Of a DNA stretch of 64,000 nucleotides, positions 47,804-57,531 are shown in pieces. The stretch spans positions 32,885 through 96,884 of the forward strand of contig JAHDFB010000005.1 in NCBI GenBank assembly GCA_020628475.1, in the 5' to 3' direction. The notes under the pieces are model-generated. The model searched no databases, was not told where the DNA came from, and saw nothing but the letters and a program-made list of their open reading frames with translations. A program made the translations under genes and the position numbers. This stretch comes from Saprospiraceae bacterium. Its GTDB lineage: Bacteria > Bacteroidota > Bacteroidia > Chitinophagales > Saprospiraceae. Within the stretch, counting starts at the first letter, position 1; each line of letters begins with the position of its first letter.

Positions 47804-47847
47804 TTGGTTTAATGTTATTATTAAATATAATTTGCGTTCAAATTATA
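47804..47847. promoter_or_regulatory. Overlapping divergent promoter with a 22-bp inverted repeat
   Basis: TATAATTTG (47826-47834) and CAAATTATA (47839-47847) are perfect 9-base arms around CGTT. Each strand thus reads TATAATTTG, a -7-like box. For the plus strand, TTG at 47804-47806 with a 19-bp spacer supports a PorV-side promoter. The minus strand, toward ggt, has no clear TTG. The two divergent transcripts would overlap by a few bases. Confidence 0.5.
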
Positions 47848-47907
47848 AAATACTAAAGAGAAAATAGCCTTTTGGCGATCATAATGGTCAAATTAATACA
47901 TAGAAAC

Positions 47908-49017
47908 ATGTACACACGTAATTTATTGAGTTTAATTCTATTAATTACAGGAATTTGTACAGTCCAAGGACAGTCTAAAAAATTTGTAAATGAGTTTTTA
48001 AATATAGGTGTTGGAGCAAGATCTCATGCCATGTTCAATGCTCAAGTAGCGAATTCGAATGACGTCACCTCTGCCTTTTGGAATCCAGCTGGATTGTCCA
48101 ATATTGAAGCTCCCCTTCAAGTAGGAGCTATGCATGCAGAATGGTTCGGTGGTGTGGCGAATTATGATTATTTAGGTTTGGCTAAACAAATCAATGCAGA
48201 TAATCAATCGTATGCGGCACTCTCAGTAATACGAATGGGAATCGATAATATTCCCTACACCCTAAATTTGATTGGACCGGACGGCAGTGTGGATTATGAT
48301 AATGTATCGGATTTTTCAACAGCGGATTATGCCGTCTATGCATCGTATGGTCAAAAGTTAGGATTTCTGCGCGTAGGAGGATCAGCTAAGGTGATCTATC
48401 GATCGATTGGTCGATTTGCCAATGCTTGGGGTTTTGGTTTGGATTTAGGAGCAAAATACGAGCGGCCGAGATATACTTTGGGAGTTTTGGCAAAAGATGT
48501 GACGACCACCTACAATACTTGGTCTTTCAATTTGACGGAAGAAGAAAAAGCGGTGTTTGTAAGAACGGGGAACAGTATTCCAGAAACGAGTACGGAGATT
48601 GCCTTGCCAAGATTGGTAATAGGAGCAGCTTTTCATAACAATAAGGAAAATTACATCTCGAAATACACCTATGTCATTGAGGCAAATCTGAATATTAATA
48701 CTGATGGACGGGCCAGTGGCTTGATTAATTCAGGGAATTTTGCTGTTGAGCCTACTTTGGGCGCTGAATTTGGTTATAAAGATTTGTTTTTCCTTCGTGC
48801 AGGTGTAGGAAATATGCAACGATTGATTAATGATTTCAATGCCAATACACGTTCATTAAGTGTAACTCCTAGTATGGGATTAGGTCTTAAGTTGAATCGA
48901 TTTAGAATTGATTATGCGCTGTCAAATATTGGCACCATTTCAGGACAAGCGGGTGGTACCTTGTTTTCACACATTTTTTCATTATCAATAGATTTTGTTC
49001 CGAAAACAAGCTTATAA
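47908..49017 (+). CDS. PorV/PorQ-family outer membrane protein
   Basis: About 369 residues. I start at the ATG at 47908, which opens the signal peptide MYTRNLLSLILLITGICT, ending VQGQ; ATG 47884 or TTG 47872 are alternatives. Residues 24-90 carry the family signature FLNIGVGARSHAMFNAQVA, then FWNPAGLSNIE. The rest is a run of alternating beta strands ending in a C-terminal aromatic strand, as in FadL-like 14-strand barrels. PorV carries T9SS cargo to the attachment complex and PorQ serves cell-surface functions; which applies here is unclear. The window encodes at least one T9SS cargo, which fits. Confidence 0.8.
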   Translation: MYTRNLLSLILLITGICTVQGQSKKFVNEFLNIGVGARSHAMFNAQVANSNDVTSAFWNPAGLSNIEAPLQVGAMHAEWFGGVANYDYLGLAKQINADNQSYAALSVIRMGIDNIPYTLNLIGPDGSVDYDNVSDFSTADYAVYASYGQKLGFLRVGGSAKVIYRSIGRFANAWGFGLDLGAKYERPRYTLGVLAKDVTTTYNTWSFNLTEEEKAVFVRTGNSIPETSTEIALPRLVIGAAFHNNKENYISKYTYVIEANLNINTDGRASGLINSGNFAVEPTLGAEFGYKDLFFLRAGVGNMQRLINDFNANTRSLSVTPSMGLGLKLNRFRIDYALSNIGTISGQAGGTLFSHIFSLSIDFVPKTSL

Positions 49018-49058
49018 TACTAGGCTGCATTCTTTATTTCAAACATCTTTCAAAATCT

Positions 49059-49077
49059 AATATTCTAAGAGAATATT
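49059..49077 (+). terminator. Hairpin downstream of the PorV-like gene, possible terminator
   Basis: AATATTCT (49059-49066) and AGAATATT (49070-49077) form a perfect 8-bp stem with an AAG loop. Only a loose T stretch follows (GGAATTTTT), so it could equally be a protein-binding site. Confidence 0.3.
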
Positions 49078-49162
49078 CTAGGAATTTTTGCCGTTGATAT
49101 TCATGTGAAGTAGTATTTTAGAGAAAAATAGATTCTATATTTTCTGGCTTCAAAAAATTCAC

Positions 49163-52100
49163 ATGAAATCAATCAATATTCTGCAATATTTGGCCATTCT
49201 GGTCTTATGTTGTATTTGCATTCAGTGCAATAAAAATTCCTTGAAAGAATCCAATCCACTGGATTTTGCAGAATATATCAGTTCTTATGGTCCAAAGGTG
49301 CCGTCCAAAATGGATGAAATCTATATCGGCTTACATAAAGAAAAGTTCTTGGATTTAAGTGCTGAACAATTGGAGAAGCAATTTTCCATTAGTCCAAGAG
49401 TAGAAGGAACTTTCAGCTTTCGCAACGATCAATTATTAAGCTTTAAACCAAGCTCATCGCTGCAATCCAATCAAAACTATACCATATCCTTGAATCTCAA
49501 AGATATCGTTCAGCAACCAAACCTTTTGCCTTCCCAAACCTTCTCTTTTATTTGTAAAACCTCACCTCAACATGTACAACTTTCGGTCAAGGAAACCTTC
49601 GCTAAAAATAATACTTGGTATACGACCCTTCAAATACGATTAGAAGATAAAGAAGCACTCAGCACCATCATGGAAAGTTTATTGGTGAAGCAAGATGGAA
49701 CTGCCTTGGATTTCACCTTGAACGCATTATCTCCATATATGCTGGAAGCAGTGATTGAAGGGGTGGATGTGGATGCTACCAATTCTTCGCTAAAATTTAC
49801 CATGGACAAGAAAAAAATGGCGCTTTCGGAGTCTGTAATGTTAGAATACCAACTTCCTGATCCGTCCATTTTTCAATTTATTAAAGCCTATTCAGATGAA
49901 GGGAAATCGACCTTTGTATTTTCTAAAATTTTAGATAAAACGCAGAATCTAAATGGTTTGATTCAAATGGATGATCAGAAAAAATCGCCAAAATATTCGA
50001 TTGATGGAAATCGGCTGATCGTATTCCATGATCGTAAAAATGCGGCAGAACTACAGACCATTCATATATCAGAAAAACTTAAAAACAGAAAGGGGGATGC
50101 ACTGGGAGTTCCGATACATCATACCAATGATCTAAATCCCATTAAACCAGTATTGAAAAATGTTGGGAAAGGGCATATTTTACCGAGCGAAGGTGAGGTT
50201 GTATTTCCTTTCGAGGCACAGGGACTTCATCATGTTCGATTGGAAATATTTAAAATTTACTCAAACAATCTACGTCAATTCTATCAACAAAATACCCTAT
50301 CAAATTATTACGGTTTGGAGTATGTCGGAGAGGTGGTCTATACGGAACGATTGGATTTGAATGATTTGTCCAATCAATTTGATCCAAGCCTAATGCAGGC
50401 CTATTACTTCAATCTAAAAGATTTTATTCAGCAGGAAGAAAATGCCGTCTACGAAATTCGTCTAGGATTCGTGCCTGAAGATGTGATCATTCCATGCGCT
50501 AATGAATTGGAGTATGATCCTGAATGGTCAGATCGCTCCATTTTTGAATCCAGTTATTATGGAATTGCAGGGCGCTATGATGGATTCGATTGGAATGATC
50601 GAGATAATCCCTGTAAGCTAGGCTATTACGGCAGCAATAAATATATTGACCGACTCATTATGGCTAGTAATATTGGGATTATTGCTAAAAAAGCTAATAA
50701 TGGCGATCTTCAGATTGTCATTAATGATATTTCGAGTGCAGCTCCTATTGATGGTGCTGAAGTGTATGTTTTTAATAAGGCACAAAAGTTACTTCTCGAA
50801 TCTAAAACGGATAAACAAGGATTTCTGACTATTACTGACATGAATGATGCGCATCTGATTCAAGTGAAATATAAAAACGATGAAAATTGGATTCGGATAA
50901 CGAATCGAGATGCTTTGTCGATGAGTACTTTCAATGTTGGCGGTAAAACGCGAAAAGATGGAATAGATGGTTTTATCTATGGAGAACGAAACATTTGGAG
51001 GCCAGGTGACACCATGTACATGGACTTTATCTTATTTGATGGCCAATCAAAGTTACCAAAGGATCATCCGGTCAAACTAAGCTTGGAAAATAGCCAAGGT
51101 AAAACGGTGTTTTCGAAGCGATCCACCGATCATAATGGACCAATATACCCGTTTACAATACCTACTAAATACGATTACATCACGGGAGATTATTTAGTAC
51201 ATGTTCAAGTCGGAGGAAATCGTTTTTCAAAATTTGTGAAAATTGAAAATATAAAACCAAATAAATTTTCTATTCAATCTACACTGGAAACCGCTGATTT
51301 GAATCGTTTTAAAAATCAAATTTACAGTGCTGGACAATCCTTTGATTACGAAGTGAATTGGTTGTATGGTGCACCTGCCAAGAACAAACGATTGGAGGTT
51401 CAATTAAGCATGGCAAATGCTTCAACAAGCTTTGATCAATTTCCAGATTATCAATTTACGGATCCAAGAAATGAATGGTCCGCACCAGCTGATGAAATGA
51501 TTGCTGAGACCACGACGGATGAAGAAGGTAAAGCTTCAGTAAAATTAAAGCTAGATGCGAATTCAAAACCAAGAGGTAAAGTGCGATTAAATTTTAAGAA
51601 TACCGCCTATGAGGCTTCAGGAGATTTCAGCACGGAGAGCTTTTCTAGCAATATTTCACCCTACGAGCGATATGTCGGAATTCGACTTCCAAAAGACGAT
51701 TACCAATATAATCGAGTATCGAAAGGTCAAAAAGCAGAAATAGAATTTGCGTCGGTAAATTTTGATGGTGATCCTACATCCAATGCAAAACTGGATATTC
51801 AAGTCTACAAAATGGAAAACTATTGGTGGTATAATAGTTATAACAATGCTTTTGATATGACGAATATGAGTAGCCATGTGTCTCAACATCAATTTGAGGA
51901 AAGCACCGATTCGAGAGGGAAGGCAGCCATTGACATCGTTTTCAATTCGAGAGGTCGCTATTATATACAGGTTTGTGATCAAGAATCGGGGCATTGCTCG
52001 GGCGATTATCTATATGTAGGATATGCTTGGGATGATGAAGAAATGACGGATGCTCAATTTGAGGAAGCAGCTCAACTTATATTAAATCCTGTACAATCAA

Positions 52101-54682
52101 GCTATAAAAAAGGAGAGACCGTCGAGATATTGGTTCCTTCATACTTTGAAGGTCAAGCACTCGTTAGTCTAGAAAATGGAGATAAAATTGTCGAAAGTTT
52201 TTGGACGAAAGTCCAAAGAGGGAATAATAAAATTCGTTTCACAGCTCAAATTGATATGTTCCCAACCATCTATGTACATGTCAGTTTACTTCAACAGCAT
52301 GCTGACAAGGCAAATGATATGCCGATTCGACTATACGGAGTTGTTCCCGTTCAGATCGATGATGTTACCTTACTATTAAAGCCAAGTATCAAGATGCCGT
52401 CGGAATTAAAACCGAAGCAAAAATTTGAACTAAGCATTGAAGAAGATAAGAATCGAGAAATGTATTACACCGTGGCCATTGTGGAGGAGGGCTTGTTGAA
52501 TCTTACTGGTTTCAAAACACCTGATCCGTTTAAGCACTTTTATAGTAAACCTTCATTGGGTGTACGCACGTTTGACATGTACAATGAAGTCCTGTCTTCT
52601 TATGGAACAGAAGTGACGAATTTGCTTTCTATTGGTGGGGATATGGAAAATATAACGATCAATGAAGATACTAGAGCAAATCGATTTCGACCGGTTGTAA
52701 GACATCTAGGACCTTTTTATTTGGGCTCGGGGGCCCAAAATACGCATCAAATTGAATTGCCGAATTATATAGGATCCGTACGCGTGATGGTGGTGGCAGC
52801 GGAAGGAAATGCATTTGGTAATGCTCAAAAGCAAGTTCCCGTGAAGCAAGATTTGATGCTTTTAGCGACCATGCCAAGGTCCTTGTCCATTGGAGACCGA
52901 TTAGATCTTCCGATAAATATATTTACTATGAAGGAAAATATGGGGCAGATCGATTATGGTGTCGAACAAGATAAAAGTTTAGTAATATTTGAACAGCAAT
53001 CGGCAAGTACGCGCATCAATGGAATTGGAGAGCAGATGGAAAAAATGTTCGTGCAGGTAGGCGCACAAGAAGGCATTGAAAAGTTAGGCTTTTATGCTAA
53101 ATCTTCTAAGAATACGGCGACGCAAGAAATAGAAATTGATGTGATCAACCCAAATCCTACGATTCACAGATCAGATAGTAAATATTTAGAGCCAGGGCAA
53201 ACATTCACTTGGACAGGTGAAGCTATTGGATCGGAAACCGACTTGAGAGGAACGGTTTCATCACTTGCTCCAATTAATATAGAAGATCAAATAAATCGTT
53301 TAAGTGCCTATCCGTATGGTTGTTTAGAACAAAGAATATCAGCTGCTTTTGCACTCTTGCATCAATCTGATTTAATAGAAACGGAAGGGCAGCAGCAAGC
53401 TTACGCTAAAACAGTTGTACAAGATGTATTAAGTAATTTGTATCGATATCAACAGCTAGAAGGCTACGGACTGTGGCCGGGTACTTATCATCGGAATGAT
53501 TGGCTGACAAGTTACATTGGTGATTTTCTATCCTTGGCTAAAAATAAAGGTTATGACATCCCTAAGAGTACTTTAAATCATTGGAAGTCCGCTCAAGAAT
53601 CGCGGGCAGCTTCTTGGTCTCTTTTGAATCAAGACCAACCAAATCGAAGACGATATTCTATCTTGAATCAGGCCTATAGACTATATTCGATGGCATTACA
53701 TGGATTTGATGTAACCAGAGAAATGAATCGATTAAAAGAAGATCATGTTTTGAGTGGGAACAGCACGCTATTTTTAGCCGCCGCTTATGCAAAATTAGGA
53801 AGACAGGATGTGGCCAATTCCTTACTGGAAAAATTAAATGATGAAGATCTTGATGATGCAGCCTATGATAATAATACCTATAGTAATTATCCAAGAAATT
53901 TGGCTTTACAAATCATATTGTTGGATCAATTAGGAAAAAAAGAAAAGGTGGCTTCCGTTGCTAAATCATTATCGGATTGGGCCAGTAAGAATACTTATAT
54001 GTCCACGCATACGGCAGCTTTTGTTTTGAGGGCATTAACTATTATGAATAGATATTTTGGAAATTCTAAGAATATTCAGATCAATTATCAACAAGATAAT
54101 GGAACAGTACAAAGTCTGAGTTCAGAAGGTGGTTCTATAAGTATTCAATCTTCGTTTAAAAATCAAACGACGGTGACGATTACAAACCGAAATGAGTTTG
54201 GTGTTTATGCTAGCTTGACAAGATCCGGGAAAGAGAGATTGGGGGAAGAAAAGGCGGGTACAGCAAATTTATTTATTGAAACGAAGTATCTTGATTTACA
54301 AGGAAAAGCGATAGATCCAACATCCCTGGCTCAGGGAACGGATGTAAGAGTGATTACCCGTATCCGGAAACCAGCCCTACCGAGCAAGAATTATTCTGAT
54401 TTGGCCCTAAGACAAATTTTTCCATCTGGATGGGAAATTTTAAATGATCGTATTTTTAATCCAAATCAATCGGAAAATGGTTCGCTGGATTATCAAGACT
54501 TCAAAGACAATCAAGTAAATAGCTTTTTCTCTTTAGAAAATAAAAATGAAGTACAGGTTGAAGTGCTTGTAAAAGCGACCTATCAGGGAAGGTTCTATCA
54601 TCCCAAGATGATTTGTGAAAGTATGTACGAAGACGACTTATATGCTGAATCGAAAGGATTTGAATGTGCAGTGTACGAGTAG
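49163..54682 (+). CDS. Bacterial alpha-2-macroglobulin with thioester motif
   Basis: 1839 residues, an envelope protease trap. The N-terminus MKSINILQYLAILVLCCIC is a signal sequence; Cys22 could be lipidated, but the lipobox is weak. The order matches bacterial A2M: N-terminal Ig-like MG domains, the large MG region with GFIYGERNIWRPGDTMYMDF (seen as ERNIWRPGDT), a bait-region stretch, then the alpha-helical thioester domain with PYGCLEQ at Cys1387-Gln1390, followed by a C-terminal receptor-like domain. The motif CLEQ is intact, so covalent trapping is likely. In many bacteria A2M is paired with pbpC, encoded here at 41645-44005 on the other strand. Confidence 0.92.
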   Translation: MKSINILQYLAILVLCCICIQCNKNSLKESNPLDFAEYISSYGPKVPSKMDEIYIGLHKEKFLDLSAEQLEKQFSISPRVEGTFSFRNDQLLSFKPSSSLQSNQNYTISLNLKDIVQQPNLLPSQTFSFICKTSPQHVQLSVKETFAKNNTWYTTLQIRLEDKEALSTIMESLLVKQDGTALDFTLNALSPYMLEAVIEGVDVDATNSSLKFTMDKKKMALSESVMLEYQLPDPSIFQFIKAYSDEGKSTFVFSKILDKTQNLNGLIQMDDQKKSPKYSIDGNRLIVFHDRKNAAELQTIHISEKLKNRKGDALGVPIHHTNDLNPIKPVLKNVGKGHILPSEGEVVFPFEAQGLHHVRLEIFKIYSNNLRQFYQQNTLSNYYGLEYVGEVVYTERLDLNDLSNQFDPSLMQAYYFNLKDFIQQEENAVYEIRLGFVPEDVIIPCANELEYDPEWSDRSIFESSYYGIAGRYDGFDWNDRDNPCKLGYYGSNKYIDRLIMASNIGIIAKKANNGDLQIVINDISSAAPIDGAEVYVFNKAQKLLLESKTDKQGFLTITDMNDAHLIQVKYKNDENWIRITNRDALSMSTFNVGGKTRKDGIDGFIYGERNIWRPGDTMYMDFILFDGQSKLPKDHPVKLSLENSQGKTVFSKRSTDHNGPIYPFTIPTKYDYITGDYLVHVQVGGNRFSKFVKIENIKPNKFSIQSTLETADLNRFKNQIYSAGQSFDYEVNWLYGAPAKNKRLEVQLSMANASTSFDQFPDYQFTDPRNEWSAPADEMIAETTTDEEGKASVKLKLDANSKPRGKVRLNFKNTAYEASGDFSTESFSSNISPYERYVGIRLPKDDYQYNRVSKGQKAEIEFASVNFDGDPTSNAKLDIQVYKMENYWWYNSYNNAFDMTNMSSHVSQHQFEESTDSRGKAAIDIVFNSRGRYYIQVCDQESGHCSGDYLYVGYAWDDEEMTDAQFEEAAQLILNPVQSSYKKGETVEILVPSYFEGQALVSLENGDKIVESFWTKVQRGNNKIRFTAQIDMFPTIYVHVSLLQQHADKANDMPIRLYGVVPVQIDDVTLLLKPSIKMPSELKPKQKFELSIEEDKNREMYYTVAIVEEGLLNLTGFKTPDPFKHFYSKPSLGVRTFDMYNEVLSSYGTEVTNLLSIGGDMENITINEDTRANRFRPVVRHLGPFYLGSGAQNTHQIELPNYIGSVRVMVVAAEGNAFGNAQKQVPVKQDLMLLATMPRSLSIGDRLDLPINIFTMKENMGQIDYGVEQDKSLVIFEQQSASTRINGIGEQMEKMFVQVGAQEGIEKLGFYAKSSKNTATQEIEIDVINPNPTIHRSDSKYLEPGQTFTWTGEAIGSETDLRGTVSSLAPINIEDQINRLSAYPYGCLEQRISAAFALLHQSDLIETEGQQQAYAKTVVQDVLSNLYRYQQLEGYGLWPGTYHRNDWLTSYIGDFLSLAKNKGYDIPKSTLNHWKSAQESRAASWSLLNQDQPNRRRYSILNQAYRLYSMALHGFDVTREMNRLKEDHVLSGNSTLFLAAAYAKLGRQDVANSLLEKLNDEDLDDAAYDNNTYSNYPRNLALQIILLDQLGKKEKVASVAKSLSDWASKNTYMSTHTAAFVLRALTIMNRYFGNSKNIQINYQQDNGTVQSLSSEGGSISIQSSFKNQTTVTITNRNEFGVYASLTRSGKERLGEEKAGTANLFIETKYLDLQGKAIDPTSLAQGTDVRVITRIRKPALPSKNYSDLALRQIFPSGWEILNDRIFNPNQSENGSLDYQDFKDNQVNSFFSLENKNEVQVEVLVKATYQGRFYHPKMICESMYEDDLYAESKGFECAVYE

Positions 54683-54697
54683 ATTGCAATAATTATA

Positions 54698-54705
54698 TAA
54701 GTTTG
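54698..54705 (+). promoter_or_regulatory. Possible -7 box of pepT
   Basis: TAAGTTTG fits TAnnTTTG, 22 bp before the pepT ATG at 54728. The nearest TTG is only 11 bp upstream, so a full promoter is not established. Confidence 0.35.
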
Positions 54706-54727
54706 GGCGGAAATTAAAAAGACGAAA

Positions 54728-55972
54728 ATGAAACTTCAACATACATTAAAAGATCGATTTTTGCGATATGTGCAAATAGATACTGAGGCAGATCCTTTTT
54801 CTACGACATCTCCTTCGACAGAAAAGCAAAAGAACTTATCAAGATTATTGGTCGAAGAATTACAAGCCATGGGTGTCAAAGATGCGTATACCAACGAATA
54901 TGGATATGTATATGCAACCATACCAGCCAATACCGATAAAGAGATCGAAGGTGTTTTCTTTTGTGCGCATGTTGATACAGCTCCGGATGTAACCGGAAAA
55001 GATGTGAAGCCAATTGTCCATGAGAATTATCAAGGGCAGGATATCGTGCTGCCAGATGATACGAGTCAGGTGATTACTCCTCAGAAATATCCTCAGCTAA
55101 ATCAGAAAATAGGTCATGATATCATCACGGCAAGTGGTACGACATTATTGGGATCCGATGATAAAAGTGGGGTGGCCATTATAATGGATGCTATGTATCA
55201 ATTGATGCATACTGCCAAAGACATAGAACATGGCCCTGTATCCGCCTTATTTACGACTGACGAAGAAATTGGACGAGGGGTTGTTCATGTGGATACTTCA
55301 TTGATTCCTGCCACTTTTGGTTATACCTTGGATGGTGGCGATATTGGGGACTATGCGGATGCCAACTTTTCTGCGGATGGTGCAGTACTCACAATTCATG
55401 GGGTCAGTGCGCATCCTGGCTACGCTAAAGGAAAAATGGAGCATTCCATGAAAATAGCTGGACGTATTTTGGCAGCTTTACCTACAGATGAATTGTGTCC
55501 AGAATCTACTGCTGGAATGCAAGGATTTGTACATCCAGGTCATATAGAAGGTGGGTTGGAAAAAACGGTGATCAAATTTATCTTGCGTGATTTTGAAACC
55601 GCCAAGTTAAAAGACCGTGCGGATTTGATCCGATCCATTACTGAAAAAGTGCTAGAAGATTTTCCCGGTTCCTCGTATGAACTCGAAGTGAAAGAGCAAT
55701 ATCGAAATATGAAAGATGTAATTGACCAATATCCTTACATTACAGATTTGGCATTACAGGCGATGAAAGAGGCCAATGTTACGGCTAAACCGAAGGCTAT
55801 TCGAGGAGGAACAGATGGAGCCGTACTTTCTCATCGTGGTCTACCTTGTCCTAACATTTTTGCGGCAGAACAGGCGATTCACTCACGACATGAATGGACG
55901 AGTGTTCAAGATATGGAAAAAGCGGTAGAAACGATATTACATATCGTACGTTTGAATGGTGAACGTTTTTAA
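54728..55972 (+). CDS. pepT: Peptidase T (tripeptide aminopeptidase)
   Basis: This 414-residue cytoplasmic di-zinc M20 metallopeptidase removes the N-terminal residue of tripeptides. Metal-site motifs are FCAHVDTAPD, with His and Asp near 79-81; GSDDKSGVAIIMDA, the second shared Asp; FTTDEEIGRG, the catalytic Glu pair; and DGGDIGD. A C-terminal HSRHEWTSVQDMEKAV also fits. The length matches E. coli PepT (about 408). It follows the A2M gene by 45 bp and may be read from its own -7 box. Confidence 0.95.
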   Translation: MKLQHTLKDRFLRYVQIDTEADPFSTTSPSTEKQKNLSRLLVEELQAMGVKDAYTNEYGYVYATIPANTDKEIEGVFFCAHVDTAPDVTGKDVKPIVHENYQGQDIVLPDDTSQVITPQKYPQLNQKIGHDIITASGTTLLGSDDKSGVAIIMDAMYQLMHTAKDIEHGPVSALFTTDEEIGRGVVHVDTSLIPATFGYTLDGGDIGDYADANFSADGAVLTIHGVSAHPGYAKGKMEHSMKIAGRILAALPTDELCPESTAGMQGFVHPGHIEGGLEKTVIKFILRDFETAKLKDRADLIRSITEKVLEDFPGSSYELEVKEQYRNMKDVIDQYPYITDLALQAMKEANVTAKPKAIRGGTDGAVLSHRGLPCPNIFAAEQAIHSRHEWTSVQDMEKAVETILHIVRLNGERF

Positions 55973-55995
55973 TTTAATTAGATAATTACTATGCT

Positions 55996-57318
55996 ATGTC
56001 GGTCGAACTTACATTAAACATTCCTGAAAGTGACGATCCAAGGATTGTTATTATAGGAGCTGGTTTTGCAGGATTGACCTTGGCCAGAAAATTAAAAAAC
56101 AAAGCGTTTCAAGTGGTGTTGATTGATCGAAATAATTTTCATCAATTTCAACCTTTATTTTACCAAGTCGCAATGGCCGGTCTAGAGCCTAGTTCCATTT
56201 CTTTTCCTTTGCGAAAAACATTTCAAGGCGTAAAGAATGTTTACATCCGAATCGCCGAGCTCGAATCCGTGCAGACAGAGAATAAGTTGATATGTACTTC
56301 ACAAGGAAATTTAAAGTATGATTATCTGGTCGTCGCCACTGGCGCGGTTACTAATTATTTTGGTAATAAGGATATAGAAGACAAGAGTTTTGGCTTGAAA
56401 ACAGTAGGGGAGGCTTTACATCTTCGCAATAAGGTTCTAACCGATTTTGAACAATCTTTACATATACAAAACTACGAAGATCGACAATCACTTATTGATA
56501 TAGTGATAGTCGGAGGTGGACCAACTGGTGTAGAATTAGCGGGTTCCTTGGCAGAAATGAGAAAATATATCCTTCCGAAAGATTATCGAGAATTGGATAG
56601 TGAGGAAGTGGATATATATCTTATTCAAGGTGGTGAAAATCTCTTGATGGGAATGGAGGATAAGCTTGGACAGGCAGCAGTGGATTATCTGCGAAAAATG
56701 GGTGTGAAAGTCATGTTAAATACTCGAGTTACCGAGATTCACGATCGACATATCGTCACCAACACAGGTGAAGAAATTGTTGCTGGTAAAGTGATTTGGG
56801 CGGCAGGGGTTGTCTGTGAAAAAATCGATGGAATCCAAGATTCAGCGGTTAAAAGAGGAAATCGACTAGCGGTGAATGCTTATAATGAACTGATCGGTGA
56901 AGAGCATGTATTTGTATTGGGAGATGCAGCCGTTATGATTTCGGACGAATTACCATATGGTCATCCCCAAGTGGCACAACCGGCGATCCAGCAGGCGAAA
57001 AACCTGGCGAAGAACTTCATTAGATCTGGCGGTGATGTGTCCAAGAAATCAACATGGAAGTCATTTAAGTATAAGGATTATGGTACCATGGCAACGGTTG
57101 GAAGAAATAAAGCATTGGTTCAATTACCGAAAACTAGTTTTAAAGGATTCTTTGCCTGGTTAACTTGGCTACTGGTGCATTTGTATGCCTTGGTTGGTGT
57201 AAAGAATAGATTGCTGGTTTTATTGAATTGGTGTTGGAATTATTTTACCTATGATCAATCTCTTCGAATCATATTGCGTCCTAAAACGAAAAAAGGGCAG
57301 GAATCAAGAGAGACTTGA
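55996..57318 (+). CDS. ndh: Type II NADH dehydrogenase (NDH-2)
   Basis: The protein transfers electrons from NADH to quinone without pumping protons, at the inner face of the inner membrane. It is 440 residues. The FAD motif VIIGAGFAGLTLARKL is at about 19-34, the NADH motif VIVGGGPTGVELAGSLAEM at about 168-186, and VLGDAAVM near 309. The C-terminal FFAWLTWLLVHLYALVGVKNR is the amphipathic membrane anchor of NDH-2. It starts 23 bp after pepT. Confidence 0.92.
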   Translation: MSVELTLNIPESDDPRIVIIGAGFAGLTLARKLKNKAFQVVLIDRNNFHQFQPLFYQVAMAGLEPSSISFPLRKTFQGVKNVYIRIAELESVQTENKLICTSQGNLKYDYLVVATGAVTNYFGNKDIEDKSFGLKTVGEALHLRNKVLTDFEQSLHIQNYEDRQSLIDIVIVGGGPTGVELAGSLAEMRKYILPKDYRELDSEEVDIYLIQGGENLLMGMEDKLGQAAVDYLRKMGVKVMLNTRVTEIHDRHIVTNTGEEIVAGKVIWAAGVVCEKIDGIQDSAVKRGNRLAVNAYNELIGEEHVFVLGDAAVMISDELPYGHPQVAQPAIQQAKNLAKNFIRSGGDVSKKSTWKSFKYKDYGTMATVGRNKALVQLPKTSFKGFFAWLTWLLVHLYALVGVKNRLLVLLNWCWNYFTYDQSLRIILRPKTKKGQESRET

Positions 57319-57531
57319 TTACCTACCCATTAACACACCATGAAAAACTTTTTCTTAATGACCTTTCGATCATTGACTCAAATATAAAACTATTTTCAAG
57401 TTATATGCAAGCTTTTTTTTTATTTTTTTTCTTAAAATTTTCATAAAAAATACATTCAAAGCATAACTTTCATCAATTAGTATTTTAAATGATATATAAA
57501 CGTATTGATTGTTAGTTATTTGTAATGAAAA

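Noticed and set aside
57319..57531. T-rich stretch after ndh as a terminator
   Set aside because: Long T-runs are present, but I could not find a stem immediately before them.
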